Origin: Paralichthys olivaceus
Lineage: Eukaryota; Chordata; Actinopteri; Pleuronectiformes; Paralichthyidae
DNA: 64,000 nt
Assembly: GCF_024713975.1 (NCBI RefSeq)
Contig: NC_091116.1
Location: 8,152,986 to 8,216,985, forward strand
Direction: 5' to 3'
Shown: piece by piece, positions 53,901 to 64,000 of the stretch
Layout of the letters: the number at the start of each line of letters is the position of its first letter
How positions within the stretch are numbered: position 1 is the first letter of the stretch
The notes under the pieces: generated by a model
What the model was told of the DNA's origin: nothing
Database searches by the model: none
The model's input: only the letters and a program-made list of their open reading frames with translations
Translations under genes and position numbers: made by a program

Positions 53901-56900
53901 CACAGTTTATATAAGAAATTGAATTCATTTATCACAGAATAAATAAATAAAGATACATATCTTTTAAAACAACTCTTATGTACAATTGAAATCATATTTA
54001 GTTACAAACAATATCTTATAAACACTTTACAATGTGAATAATATAGACTATAGATAGATCGATAGATGGACAGAAATAATAACAATAAAGCCTAAAATTC
54101 TAATAGTAGTAATAGCAGTAACAGTAGTAATGATGTAGTAATGAAGGCAGACATATATTTATGACTAGCATCATAAAAAGATCATGGTCCAATTAATCAT
54201 ATAAATATTATAGCATAGTGTAACGTCTAAAATGGCACGAAAATAATGTAGTTTGTCTTTGGTTTCCCACATCAATGAATCAATCAATCAATAAATGTCA
54301 TAATTTATATGTGACAACACTGACACAGTGTGGAATTGCACAAAATAAAGAAGAGCGAAAGAGCAAAGCATTGAACTTTTTTATCTTGTATTTTAAGGCA
54401 TAAAACTTTCATTCACTTGCATACAAATTGTCAACAGTGTCAACACAATCACAGTGAGATTTAGGGGACTGAACTGTCATGAAGTCACGGGCTTTTCTGG
54501 CTTCTGGAATTATCGGGTTGTAGAAGTCAAACCTTCCTTCCTTTTTTCTTTCCTTCCATGACTTCTGGTCCTCCTCTTAATCCACACAGACACTTTGTGT
54601 GTATTGACATAGGGTGAAAATCCTAGTACATCATACAATTCATAAAAACATCATTATACAGAATGAAATGTACGAGAAATGTGATGGTCAGACACATTTC
54701 TATTCTTCTCATCCTCACTGCACCTCACCTGGTTCAGCTCTGTGACCTGAAGACACAACAAAACAAAACAAAAAAATCATAGGTTAGTAGTATAGTGTCC
54801 AAAATGTCACATATATAGTATAGTATGGTGTGCAAGACATCATAGTATGGCATCTAAAATCACATAAAAATGTCAGTATGGTGTATAGTATGGTGTCCAA
54901 AATGTCCTAAAAATCTCATCAGATCAAATTGTCATTGTGTAGTATGACATAAAAACTAATTGAATAGGATGAGTACAAATGCAAAAAACACTATAAATAT
55001 ATCTATATTTATATTTCTATATAGTACGACCTAAAAACATTTCTAAAAGCTACAATATGCAACTTTTCACTTAAAACAGCAACTTTACTATTAGTTTGAT
55101 GGTTCACTGATTTGGAATAGAGAGTTTGGTGTATTTGTTGCTGCGGCAATTTGTCTGGTTCAGGAGGGGGATTATGGGTAAAATCACTTCAGTGATGGGG
55201 GGACTGCACATTAACGATAGACTTTGAGGGGGTTTTTCTACGTGAAAATCACTTCATCTCTCGGACACAGAGCCCAACAGGAGTGGGCGCTGTGGCTCAA
55301 TAAGCTTCATAGTGTTGCTTGAAATATGCAAAATACATACATGTATACGTTGTATCATATGGCATCAAAACGTGAAAAACGTCACATACAATTACTCACG
55401 AATTTTACAGTTTTACACCATAAACACTCACACACGTATATATTATATTATAGATAGAGATACAGTGCATCCTCCCTTTCTCTGCACTCTTTGTTTTTTC
55501 AGTGTGGACCATTTTTGAGTGAGTTGACTGGAGAGGCTACTCTGGTCACCCGCCCACCCTTCTGAAGCCTGCCACTGCTGAATAATGCCAACCTCTCAAT
55601 TCAGTTCACGTCCCTACCGCAGCATTTCAAAAGACACTTCATTTCATACTTGTTTACGGCTCTCTCCAGAGATCTAAAGTTCAAAATCGCATGCATTTTT
55701 AATTCCAAATTAAGCCAGGGAAGGAGGAGGAGGAGGAGGAGGAAAGAGGAGAAAAAAATCATGTTCACGTTGCCACATTTTGACAAACATGACCTCCCCT
55801 CGCTGGGGTGGAGGGATTATGCGGAACAAAAGTTGGCCCACTCTCCGTACCAGGGCTTAAGGCTATTGGGGCGACAGATTAGAATATCTTTCACCCTCTG
55901 AAGGAGATAAGAGAGACAGAAGCATCAGAAGCATCAGAAAACGGTGCAAAACATAATGAACTTGTGATCTCCCGCCACCAAAGAGCATGTGTGAAGTTGA
56001 GATTCATAAAGCTTCAAAACAGTAATGCAGATTTGTGGATCTTCTCTGCCCTGTTATGAAAAGCTCTACTTACGCATCTGCTAATGCTTAAAACATGATC
56101 TGGGTTATCAAAGGTTGGAAGAATCTTCCTGCTCATTGTCTTTTTCTGGAGGAGTCCACTTCCAGCCCAAGCTCTTCCCGCTCAGCTGGGTTGTTTTGTT
56201 GCCACATCTCGTTTCTTATTATCCCAGATAATTACAAATATGTCAGACGTCGAGCCGTGTGGCTGAAATGACACGGTGATGCATCTCACCCTCTCTCGCT
56301 CTCAATTAGCTCCCAGTGCTCCAGGTTAATGGAACTTTTGATTGGGGAAAACCCAGGTTTCCTGGACGCCCGGCTTTCCTGTGGAAGGCTCTTATGGGGG
56401 GAGTCGACCCCATCCTTATCTTTGGCTGCACAAAGACGAGTTGCTCTGCTGCTCCTGTTTTTCACTGTGGACAAGTATAGATGTACCCAACCACCGTGCT
56501 TTTTACTTGGCTTCCTTTACATTTTGTCCCACTAGTAGCAGTTACCACCTCAGATGCTCTGTCATACTTCCCCAATCAAGAAAAGGCAGCAGACAAACTT
56601 CTTTATGATTGAAGAATCTAATTCAGGGATCAAACCTCAGGTCAGCAATGTGTGTTTTAGATACAGCACCAGCCAAACTGCATATGAAAGAAAGTGAGCT
56701 GGTCTCAGCAGAACATAACAGGAACTTTATGACTCAGCACGTGAGGGACTGACTTCTATCCTTAGCTTTTTTTCAGAACCAGAATTCGGTGTATTTGAGC
56801 AAAGTTTGTTGCCGAATTTCTCTGTTGTTAAAACGAATGACTCTTTAGGTTTGACCCAATTCAGTTGATCCTTCAAAGACTCATTTAATAATAATGATAA

Positions 56901-59900
56901 TAATTGTCAGAGATCCCTGCAGAGAGAGATAGAGACAATGAGAGGCTCAAACATAACACACAATTTAAATTATACAAAAAAAAACTATGAATTGCATTGT
57001 TTTACCTCATTCATGTTGGTTTGAACTAAAATGCAGCTGTGAACACAAACATGGGATATTATTCATGGACACAGAGTACTGACAGCATCTCTAGTCACAC
57101 TGAGTATTCAACACAGATCTTGGCCAAACTAGAAGACAAGGGTTGCAACATTTCTATGTAGTTTTAAATCTGAGCACATTTTTGGAGACGTCGACACCCA
57201 CATTTCCCAGAGTAAGACGTGGATTACAGCCGGTCCTGGATTCACAATGGCCAGCAGCCTCAGACTGTTTTCTCCTCGGCGGCTGGGCAGCGAGGTCAGT
57301 GAGATTACTGGACACGCAGTCGGCGCTCGAGTTCAACATCCCTCCAAACAAAATCCGCTATCAGAGGATGACACGAAACACCAGCCCGCAGGGCATCCTC
57401 CTCCTTTTCTTCCTCCTTCCTCCACCACTCTGGAGGAAACGCATCACTGAGTTTCACTTTAGTTTGTTTGCGGCCATGTTGGAGGCAAGGTGACAAGAGC
57501 AATACAAGAGAAACATTCCTGTAATTTCCAAAAACAGCTTTAGGTGGAATTGTTCTCCATGGGGGAAAAGCTGCCACCTCTCTTTCTTCTTCCCCTCCTC
57601 CCCCCTCAATTTACCTAACTCGCCAACAAAAAAAGGGGGAGATTTACCCACACACACCAACAACCCTCCTGAGGAGTGGCTGGCGAGCACTGGAGAAATG
57701 CACCCTGACAATCTCCCCTTCCCTCCGGCGGCTGGATGCCAGAAAGGAGCGCTGTTTCTTCTGAGAGATCTTTTACCAAAGATGCCAGGGATTAAGAAAG
57801 AAAAGACTGCAGGACACTGCTGTGTCACCTAGCATTAAACAGCCCTAAACTCTCCGGTTATGAGATACTCTGTGCAAAATAGGTCAGGCCTGGCAAAATA
57901 GGGAGAGGAAAAAAGAGTTTGATATTGTTTCTTGCTTTTTCCTCTGAGACCTGGTGTCTTCTGGACTCTTCTCTTGGTGGATGGTGCCTGCAAACACACA
58001 ACAGGCTTTAGTCACACTCGTTCACATACATGCAAATCACATCCATCTTTACTGGCAACCTGCTCATGATAATCAGTTTTCAGGAGTCCAAACAAATCTA
58101 TTATTTGAGGATATAATATATCATATATAATACATCTTTGAATCTACGGTTATGGAAGAAAGAAAAATATGAATACAGGTTTTAAAATCCTGGTAAAATT
58201 TCAACTGTGAAAGAAATAAAATGGTGGTTCCTCCACAAAACAACAAGTAAGTCAAATGAAAAAGGGAAGACTAGTTTTATCGGAATGATTTCATGGTGAC
58301 ACTAGTAAAATAAGTGGCATGTCAATCTAAAAACTTGGCCGATTGAATTTGGTAAAGATTTTAAGATTCCATATTAATGCTGAGCTTCAGATGGACTCGT
58401 TAATATCAAATTATGGTTCTGTTGCTTATGTCATTAAATAGTTTAGTCAGATTAAAAGTTCCACTTGTGTAGCTTTTTTTTTTAATATAAAAAATGATTC
58501 TTAATCTAAATAGTTGTTGATTCATTTTCTTGACTTGAGTTTAATATGATCTTTACAGAAGTGAAATGCATCTGTGTTCAGACGACAAACTTGATGCACT
58601 TTGAGTTTAGTTTTTGGGGATTTCTGAGATTTCATGAAGGAGTTCAACTCTGACCTCTACAATGTTTAATTGAGACTCCCGTGATGAGTTTTGACTTTGA
58701 TTGCTTTCTGAATATTTTAGTTTTTACTGAATGGCTGTTTGTTAACATACAGACAGGAGGCATGGGGGAGTAAGAAGGAGAATACGTACATAGAAACAGT
58801 CCGATTCCAGCTGTTGTAGTTGTGGTTTACGCATCTTAATCACTAGGTCACCAGGATGCCCTAAAAAGAAACTTGGTTGACAAAGCCACTGCTCCTCTTT
58901 CAAGTTGCGTCTGGTCTTGCATTTTGGAAGAAAAGCAGCCAAAAAGTTTCCCGTTGTCATCTTTGCGAAGCCGCTCGGCCCAATCTGAATAATTCAGCGG
59001 CTGCCTGGTCGAATGCAAACAAACGGAATAAAACATAGATAGTTATGAGGCATAAATATGAACAAACAGCATCTCAAAGCATTAAGGAAACACGGAGCGT
59101 CGGGGGTTTGGAGAGACAGATGAGGACAGTGTGTTTGACTGGTTGGACGGAGCCGTTACCCCCCCACATCTCCTTCAGCCCCCTAATGATGTGTGGCCTG
59201 TCATAGAGACGTAGCCAAATTACATTCAGGACTACAAAGCCTTCATCCGAGGTTTGCTCTCTCTGTGCAACACCCTGCAAAACAATAACTGGGATTCAGC
59301 AGCTGCAAATTGCACTAAAATTTCCCAGTCTCTTTCTGTGAATTATTAATGAGAGCCAAACCAAAAAACACAAAAAAAAGAAGGAAAGAAAAGGAGGAGG
59401 GGGTATCTACAGCATGCCTGAGCATTGGAGAATGCTGTAATTATGCCAGAGAATGAGAAATGGAACAAAGTTGTTGGAGCCAGAAAAAGACAGGCAGAAA
59501 CCGAAACTAAGAGCTGGAAATTTCGAGCTGCGAGTGTGAGGAGAAAAGTAGATTTATTACATTTGCAAAATGATCAAAAAATGGAGAACAACAGAATTTG
59601 CATTTGTCTCCGTCAGGTTTGCTTCTGTGTGAAAGTGAGGAGAAATGTGACAGAGGGGGTGAAAACGCCAAAATATACAGGACGTGTTTTAGGATGAAAC
59701 TGTAACTACAAACATGTTTTAGGAGTTTGAACTTGGGGACGTTAAACTCAAGCTTTGGCAAAAAAAATGAAGAACAGGATGTGATGCAGGATTTCTCTTA
59801 ACAGTGACAAAACACCACCTGATGCTTAAAAACCCCAAGTGGGAAAAGATCTTCATTGACAGTTTATAAAGTCTAATTTTTTCCAATCAACTGCATTGCT

Positions 59901-60406
59901 AAGTGATGTGCTGTAATCTTCCACATTATAGATCGGTGTTGCCCTGGAGTGAATGAGGTCTAGGGGACAGTGGGGCATTCTTAAGGAGAAAGAGACAAAA
60001 CAAGTTGCTGTTTCAGGGGGTGGTCTTTAACATGCTGCTGAATCAGCGGCAGCTCGAGTGACAGTTAACTACCTCTTAGCAAAAACGACATTTTATCTCA
60101 GCACGATTACACGTCTGCTCAACTTGGAATATGTTGTTAAATACTCGAGTTACGTTTAAGGGAGAACTGCATCTGCTCTGAAGAAAAGTCAGTCTGCTCT
60201 CAGTAAAATCTTTCCAGCCTCACAAGATTCTAATTCTCCCACTCCTCACCTTCTGACTTTGGAACATTCAGATCAATTTTAGGTGTGTTGCTTTGAAAAG
60301 TGTGTTCCGTGCGACAGGAGAAAAAAAAAATGTCAGTGTGATTGCATCCACACATAAACATACATAGTGGTCGTGAGCAGCCAAAGTATCTCTCTCTCTC
60401 TCCAAC

Positions 60407-60608
60407 ACACACACACACACTTCAACCGAGGGCCTGGCAAGGATCCTCTGCACACAGGAGGCAGCGTCGTCCCTCAGGGATCCATAACCAACCAAATACC
60501 TCAGAGAGAGAGAGCGAGCAGCTCGTTTACCCAGCTGGGCCACAACACTCGCTCACTCTGCATGTGTGTGTGAGTGTGTGTGTGTGTGTGTGTGTGGGGG
60601 GGGGGGTC
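60407..60608. repeat. CA/TG microsatellite patches with poly-G
   Basis: A CT-run then (AC)n at 60,390-60,421 and (TG)n at about 60,559-60,595 ending in a run of G. Short ORFs here are microsatellite artefacts. Confidence 0.9.
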
Positions 60609-60952
60609 GACCAGATGACACGGGCGACTCTCGGCATACTGTGATGAGGTTCACCACCTGATGAGGAGAGACAGAGAAATCTGGTTGATAAACGAGTGTG
60701 TAGATACAAGATAAGGACAAAAGTATGTGGACACAACATTAGACCCATGAATTCTGACAAATAAAATTCACAAACACTGTTTACAAATCGTCACTGAGCT
60801 AGAAGCTGCTTATTTTCTTTTAATGGTAAAATCGAGCAACTTTGGAGGAAACATTGAAAAACAATTTGGATTTGGAAAGAACCTTTAAATCTGAAATATT
60901 TCCTTGTCAACATTAATCACTGCAAATCAAGATTTTCAAAGTATATGGTATA

Positions 60953-60991
60953 TATTTGGTGCTATACAAATAACATTGAATTGAATTGAAT
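60953..60991 (+). mobile_element. L2-like LINE tail fragment
   Basis: The tatttggtgctatacaaata and ttgaattgaattgaat tail matches the ends of the LINE fragments at 12,790 and 16,680. Confidence 0.65.
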
Positions 60992-61195
60992 GATATGTTA
61001 ATCGAATATACTGCCATATTCATAATATTCAGACTTTTTGTGCCTTCTGATATCAAATTGCTTCTCTTTGATTTTTGTTGCAGTTGAGACGAGTTTCATC
61101 ACATTGGTTCAGTGAACTGAGGTGAGTTTAATTTGTAGAAGATATTTTACCTGACACACTTCCTGTAAACTCCACCTGGACGGGGTCAAAGGTCA

Positions 61196-61198
<3 letters not shown>

Positions 61199-61250
<52 letters not shown>
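61199..61250. repeat. (TG)n microsatellite
   Basis: About 25 perfect TG units. Confidence 0.98.
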
Positions 61251-61251
<1 letters not shown>

Positions 61252-61487
61252 CTCAGGGTTTTAAAAAGCTGTGGTGGATGATGCTGTTGCTTGGTTTTCA
61301 GTTATTTCCTGGTGCTGTTCTGCCCTCTACTGGTGGAAGTGTAGCTGGTTGACTGAGATGCAGAAGGTGTTTTGTCGTCAGTAATTATACATTTTATAGC
61401 ATGAGATTTTACTTAATCTTTGTTGGATTACATGATATTATTCATACTATTTAAGTCATATTTTATGTATTTCAAGTCATACGAATA

Positions 61488-62419
61488 ATTTTTTTTTGAA
61501 AACCTGAAAACAAGGCATGAATTTCAACTGTGATAAAGTATTGTGAAAAATACAGTACTGTAAAAAAAAATTATATGTGGAGTGATCATTGATCAAATCA
61601 TAAAATAGAAAAAATGTAATTCAAATTCAATCAAACTGCACCAATGCACTGCAGCTGTACACTCCTAGATATGTTTTTGTTTATCAAGATCCATGAATTA
61701 TTCTCTGAAAAAAAAAACTGCTAAAATATTTCACAATATTAAAAACAAGTGATCTGAAACAGCACCAATATGTAATGGGATCCTCACTGACCCATATCCC
61801 TCCACAGAAATCCATCTGGTCATTTTAACATAATCACTCAGTTAACACAGTTTATTTGTTTAGCCCATATGTAGAAGTCACATTCTTTCTCATGGGGCTT
61901 AATCCTGTTTACGAACAAACAGACAGACAGGGGTGAAAACATAACTACCTTGGCAGAGGTAACTAAACCAAAGAACCTCAAAACTTAAGTACAAAAGACA
62001 CAAGCTACTCCATATTGAACGCAGTGCACGTATTTGATGCTGCGTTCCACTTATTCCTGTCTAACTGCTCTGAAAATGTGATGTTTTTCACCCCATTTCG
62101 TTTTTCTGTCAACTCTAGGAAAAGGTACTTGGCCGTTTCAGATCAAGACAAACATTTAGCAACAATTGAATAAATTAGGAACTATGATGACAGATTAATC
62201 TGTTTTAGCATCAGAAAACTTTATTGACCGATTTGTGCTGTTTTTTGTTTGATTCAATTCATGTGTCAGAATCTGCCTCTGTGGATTGTAAATGCACGTG
62301 TGTGTGTTTGTGTTATAAACCTTTCTCTCCCATCTTCTGTTCCTCCTCCTCCTCGCAGAGTTCAAGGTCGCCGTGCGGCTATTTCCAGCTCGTCTTTGCT
62401 CTGATCTGTGTCGCAAAAT
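61488..62419 (-). repeat. Inverted paralogous segment 1 (partner 12,811-13,665)
   Basis: The reverse complement runs parallel to the partner from tcattttgcgacac through the shared AATAAA (about 62,220), the dispersed repeat (61,745-61,980) and caaggcatgaatttcaactg. This copy has no LINE or array at its edge, so it shows the uninterrupted arrangement. Confidence 0.85.
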
Positions 62420-62543
62420 GACAAGGTAACGCAACTCGGGGGGTCAGCTGTGTTACAGGAACGCTTCCACGGATCGGCAGAGAGGAAATCAATCCTGCCT
62501 GACAGTGTCTTCAGGATACTCTGCCCTGACTGTGCCATGACAA
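62362..62543 (-). CDS. Candidate last coding exon of an unknown protein
   Basis: On minus, a gtgtgcgtgcag acceptor precedes 62,543. The frame VMAQSGQSILKTLSGRIDFL then SADPWKRSCNTADPPSC and SFCDTDQSKDELEIAARRP ends at TGA (62,362-62,364). The last 15 or so codons are shared in frame with the truncated plus-strand paralogue at 12,811, and a polyadenylation signal follows in both. I do not recognise the protein. The substitutions between copies are not clearly synonymous, so coding status is tentative. Other exons would lie beyond 62.6 kb. Confidence 0.35.
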
Positions 62544-62639
62544 CTGCACGCACACACACGAGGGGTAAGAGAAGACACATGCTCACACTCATACGCACAA
62601 ACACTTGTAGTATTATACACAAAACATGAGCTGTAACCA

Positions 62640-64000
62640 AATATAGCTCTGTGCAGCTGTCTGTCTAACACACACACAACCTCTGTCAGCTCTGGTTTGT
62701 CGCTCGTCTTGTCAAGGTGCATCAGAGAGACGAGGTGTCCGACGAAAAGTCCATCGCCGACTAACTGCTTCTGAAAAGTCAAGCTGATGTTCTCAGAGAG
62801 GAAGAAACCAATCGTTAAAGAACACGGAACAACAGATGAAGGAAGCGTCCGAGAGAGAAGAGTTCAACTTCAACACAAAGTTTGTTCCACTGACCAACAA
62901 CAAAACACAAAAGACTCAGTCCGTCCTACAGACAAATACAATTTGCTGCCTTCAATTTCCAACGTGTACTGTCCAGTTTCACAGATCTAGTTCTCAACTA
63001 AATGTGCAAGTAGCGAGTATGTTAACAAACGTTTAGCATCACATATTTTGCTCAAGGCTGATTAATGTCTTTTAAACAGATCCACAGTTCACCATTACTC
63101 TTGAATTTGATTCGGACAATTTAAATGTACATTATGTAGCTTCGGCCACTAGGGGTCTCTGAATCAAAACAATAACAACGACAGGAGTTCTTCACCTTTA
63201 TGACAATCTACTTGCAGCCACTCACGATCGGTAAACCGTGACTCGTTTCCTCCGCCTGCAGCAGCCAGGTGTCGTCCTACAACACAGAGCGAGATAACTA
63301 ACTGGCCTTGTCCCTCGGAGGTTGTAATATCTGGTGTCTCTGTGGCCAAACAATGCCTGTAAGCGCTGGCAGCCATTAGACTCACTCCCAGGTCATTGAG
63401 CATTCCCTGCTAGCTAATTACAACAGGGCCTGGAGTTGTCTGCACCCCCCCCTCCTCTCTCCACCTCCTGTCTGGAAACACACGGGCATCTGTGGAGGAC
63501 AGTGGGAGGGTCGCGCAGGGGTTGCAAAGGGGGACGTATTTCTGACAAATGTGCCATCTTCATAATTAGCTCGGAAGCAACATATGAAACATTAAACACG
63601 CCGGGCGCCGACGACAATCAAAACATTTCATTTGTTGTCAATTATTCATAACTTTGAAGGTTCTGAAGGGGTCGTTAATATGGAAATAAGCTTGCGATGC
63701 TAACAAGGTTGTAGTATCTGATTCCAAATCATCTGAGCACGGAGCGCCCCTTCCTATAATATTTTGTCTTTTCTTCTCGTTTCTATTGTGATTTCGTCTC
63801 TTATTCATGAAGTCTGCTCTTCAAACAAAACCATTTTCTGACTTAAAAACAAGCTGCTTTTATCCACTTCATTAAAGGACAGAAAAGCTTGATGGGATTC
63901 TTCAAGTTGAGCTCAACCCAAAATGAAGCCAAACCACCCAAGACTAATCTACTCTTTTTTTATTTTCTAGCTTTCTTTTGCACCTGTTTTTTTTATGATG
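62640..64000. other. Terminal flank without recognisable gene
   Basis: No domain or repeat is recognised with confidence. The segment at about 63,130-63,170 (atgtagcttcggccactagg) resembles the end of a dispersed fish repeat. Confidence 0.4.

Larger units (their letters stand above)
53945..61487. other. Long flank without recognisable gene
   Basis: No protein family or consistent exon series is recognised on either strand. A degenerate relative of the 38-bp unit (cataggttagtagtatag) is at about 54,778-54,800, followed by tagtatggtgt-type short repeats to about 54,960. Purine-rich runs lie at 55,720-55,760. G+C-balanced islands around 55.6-56.6, 57.1-57.8 and 58.8-59.3 kb could be conserved non-coding elements, but I have no comparison to show it. 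Confidence 0.45.

Noticed and set aside
57454-57828. 124-codon minus-strand ORF and overlapping ORFs at 57.1-57.6 kb
   Set aside because: Overlapping open frames on both strands in a GC-balanced stretch, with no recognisable domain or splice context.
60342-60644. ORFs with THTHTH or CVCVCV runs
   Set aside because: These are microsatellite translations.

Overview
This window looks like vertebrate nuclear DNA, most likely a teleost fish. Supporting signs are intron-type splice sites, CpG-rich ETS-motif promoters, an L2-clade LINE with a (TTGAA)n-type tail, Tc1/mariner remnants, a tRNA-like SINE head, TIR-bearing MITEs and several minisatellites. I see no bacterial operon structure and no intact, recognisable protein-coding gene. 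The long ORFs are LINE pseudogenes, minisatellite read-through, or shadows of repeated DNA.

The dominant structure is an iterated, multi-exon-like repeat unit of about 1.1-1.7 kb. It occurs in two plus-oriented tandem arrays: array 1 at 1-10,683 (7 units plus a stub) and array 2 at about 18,930-39,547 (13 units plus a stub). Each unit has two halves. One half is a degenerate Tc1/mariner transposon whose transposase remnant lies on the minus strand. The other half carries up to five short blocks, called A-E here, of 32, 50, 49, 86 and 38 nt, each bounded by consensus AG/GT splice sites on the plus strand. Splice sites are preserved far better than any reading frame, which suggests an iterated non-coding or decayed spliced transcript. 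Inside array 2 three units form a 4,830-bp higher-order repeat present three times in near-identical form.

Both arrays end in the same 5'-truncated L2-type LINE, inserted at the identical base of a unit, so array end and LINE were duplicated together. The first LINE (10,684-12,810) lost 742 bp, including the reverse-transcriptase core. The second (39,548-42,207) keeps the core but has a stop and a frameshift and lost its 3' end.

Between and beyond the arrays are paralogous segments in inverted orientation: 12,811-13,665 matches 62,419-61,488 reversed, and 16,805-17,470 matches 48,197-43,895 reversed. In the second pair a 38-bp minisatellite with about two units at 17.3 kb has expanded to roughly 2.8 kb at 44.0-46.8 kb. 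CpG-rich promoter-like first exons lie at about 15.9 kb (plus) and 53.8 kb (minus); both point toward array 2. Exon-like blocks follow each: 17.04, 18.72 and 18.91 kb on plus, 52.1 and 50.1 kb on minus. A 100-base assembly gap at 42,417-42,516 borders a 21-bp minisatellite. The flanks at 13.7-15.8, 54-61.4 and 62.6-64 kb hold no gene I can recognise.
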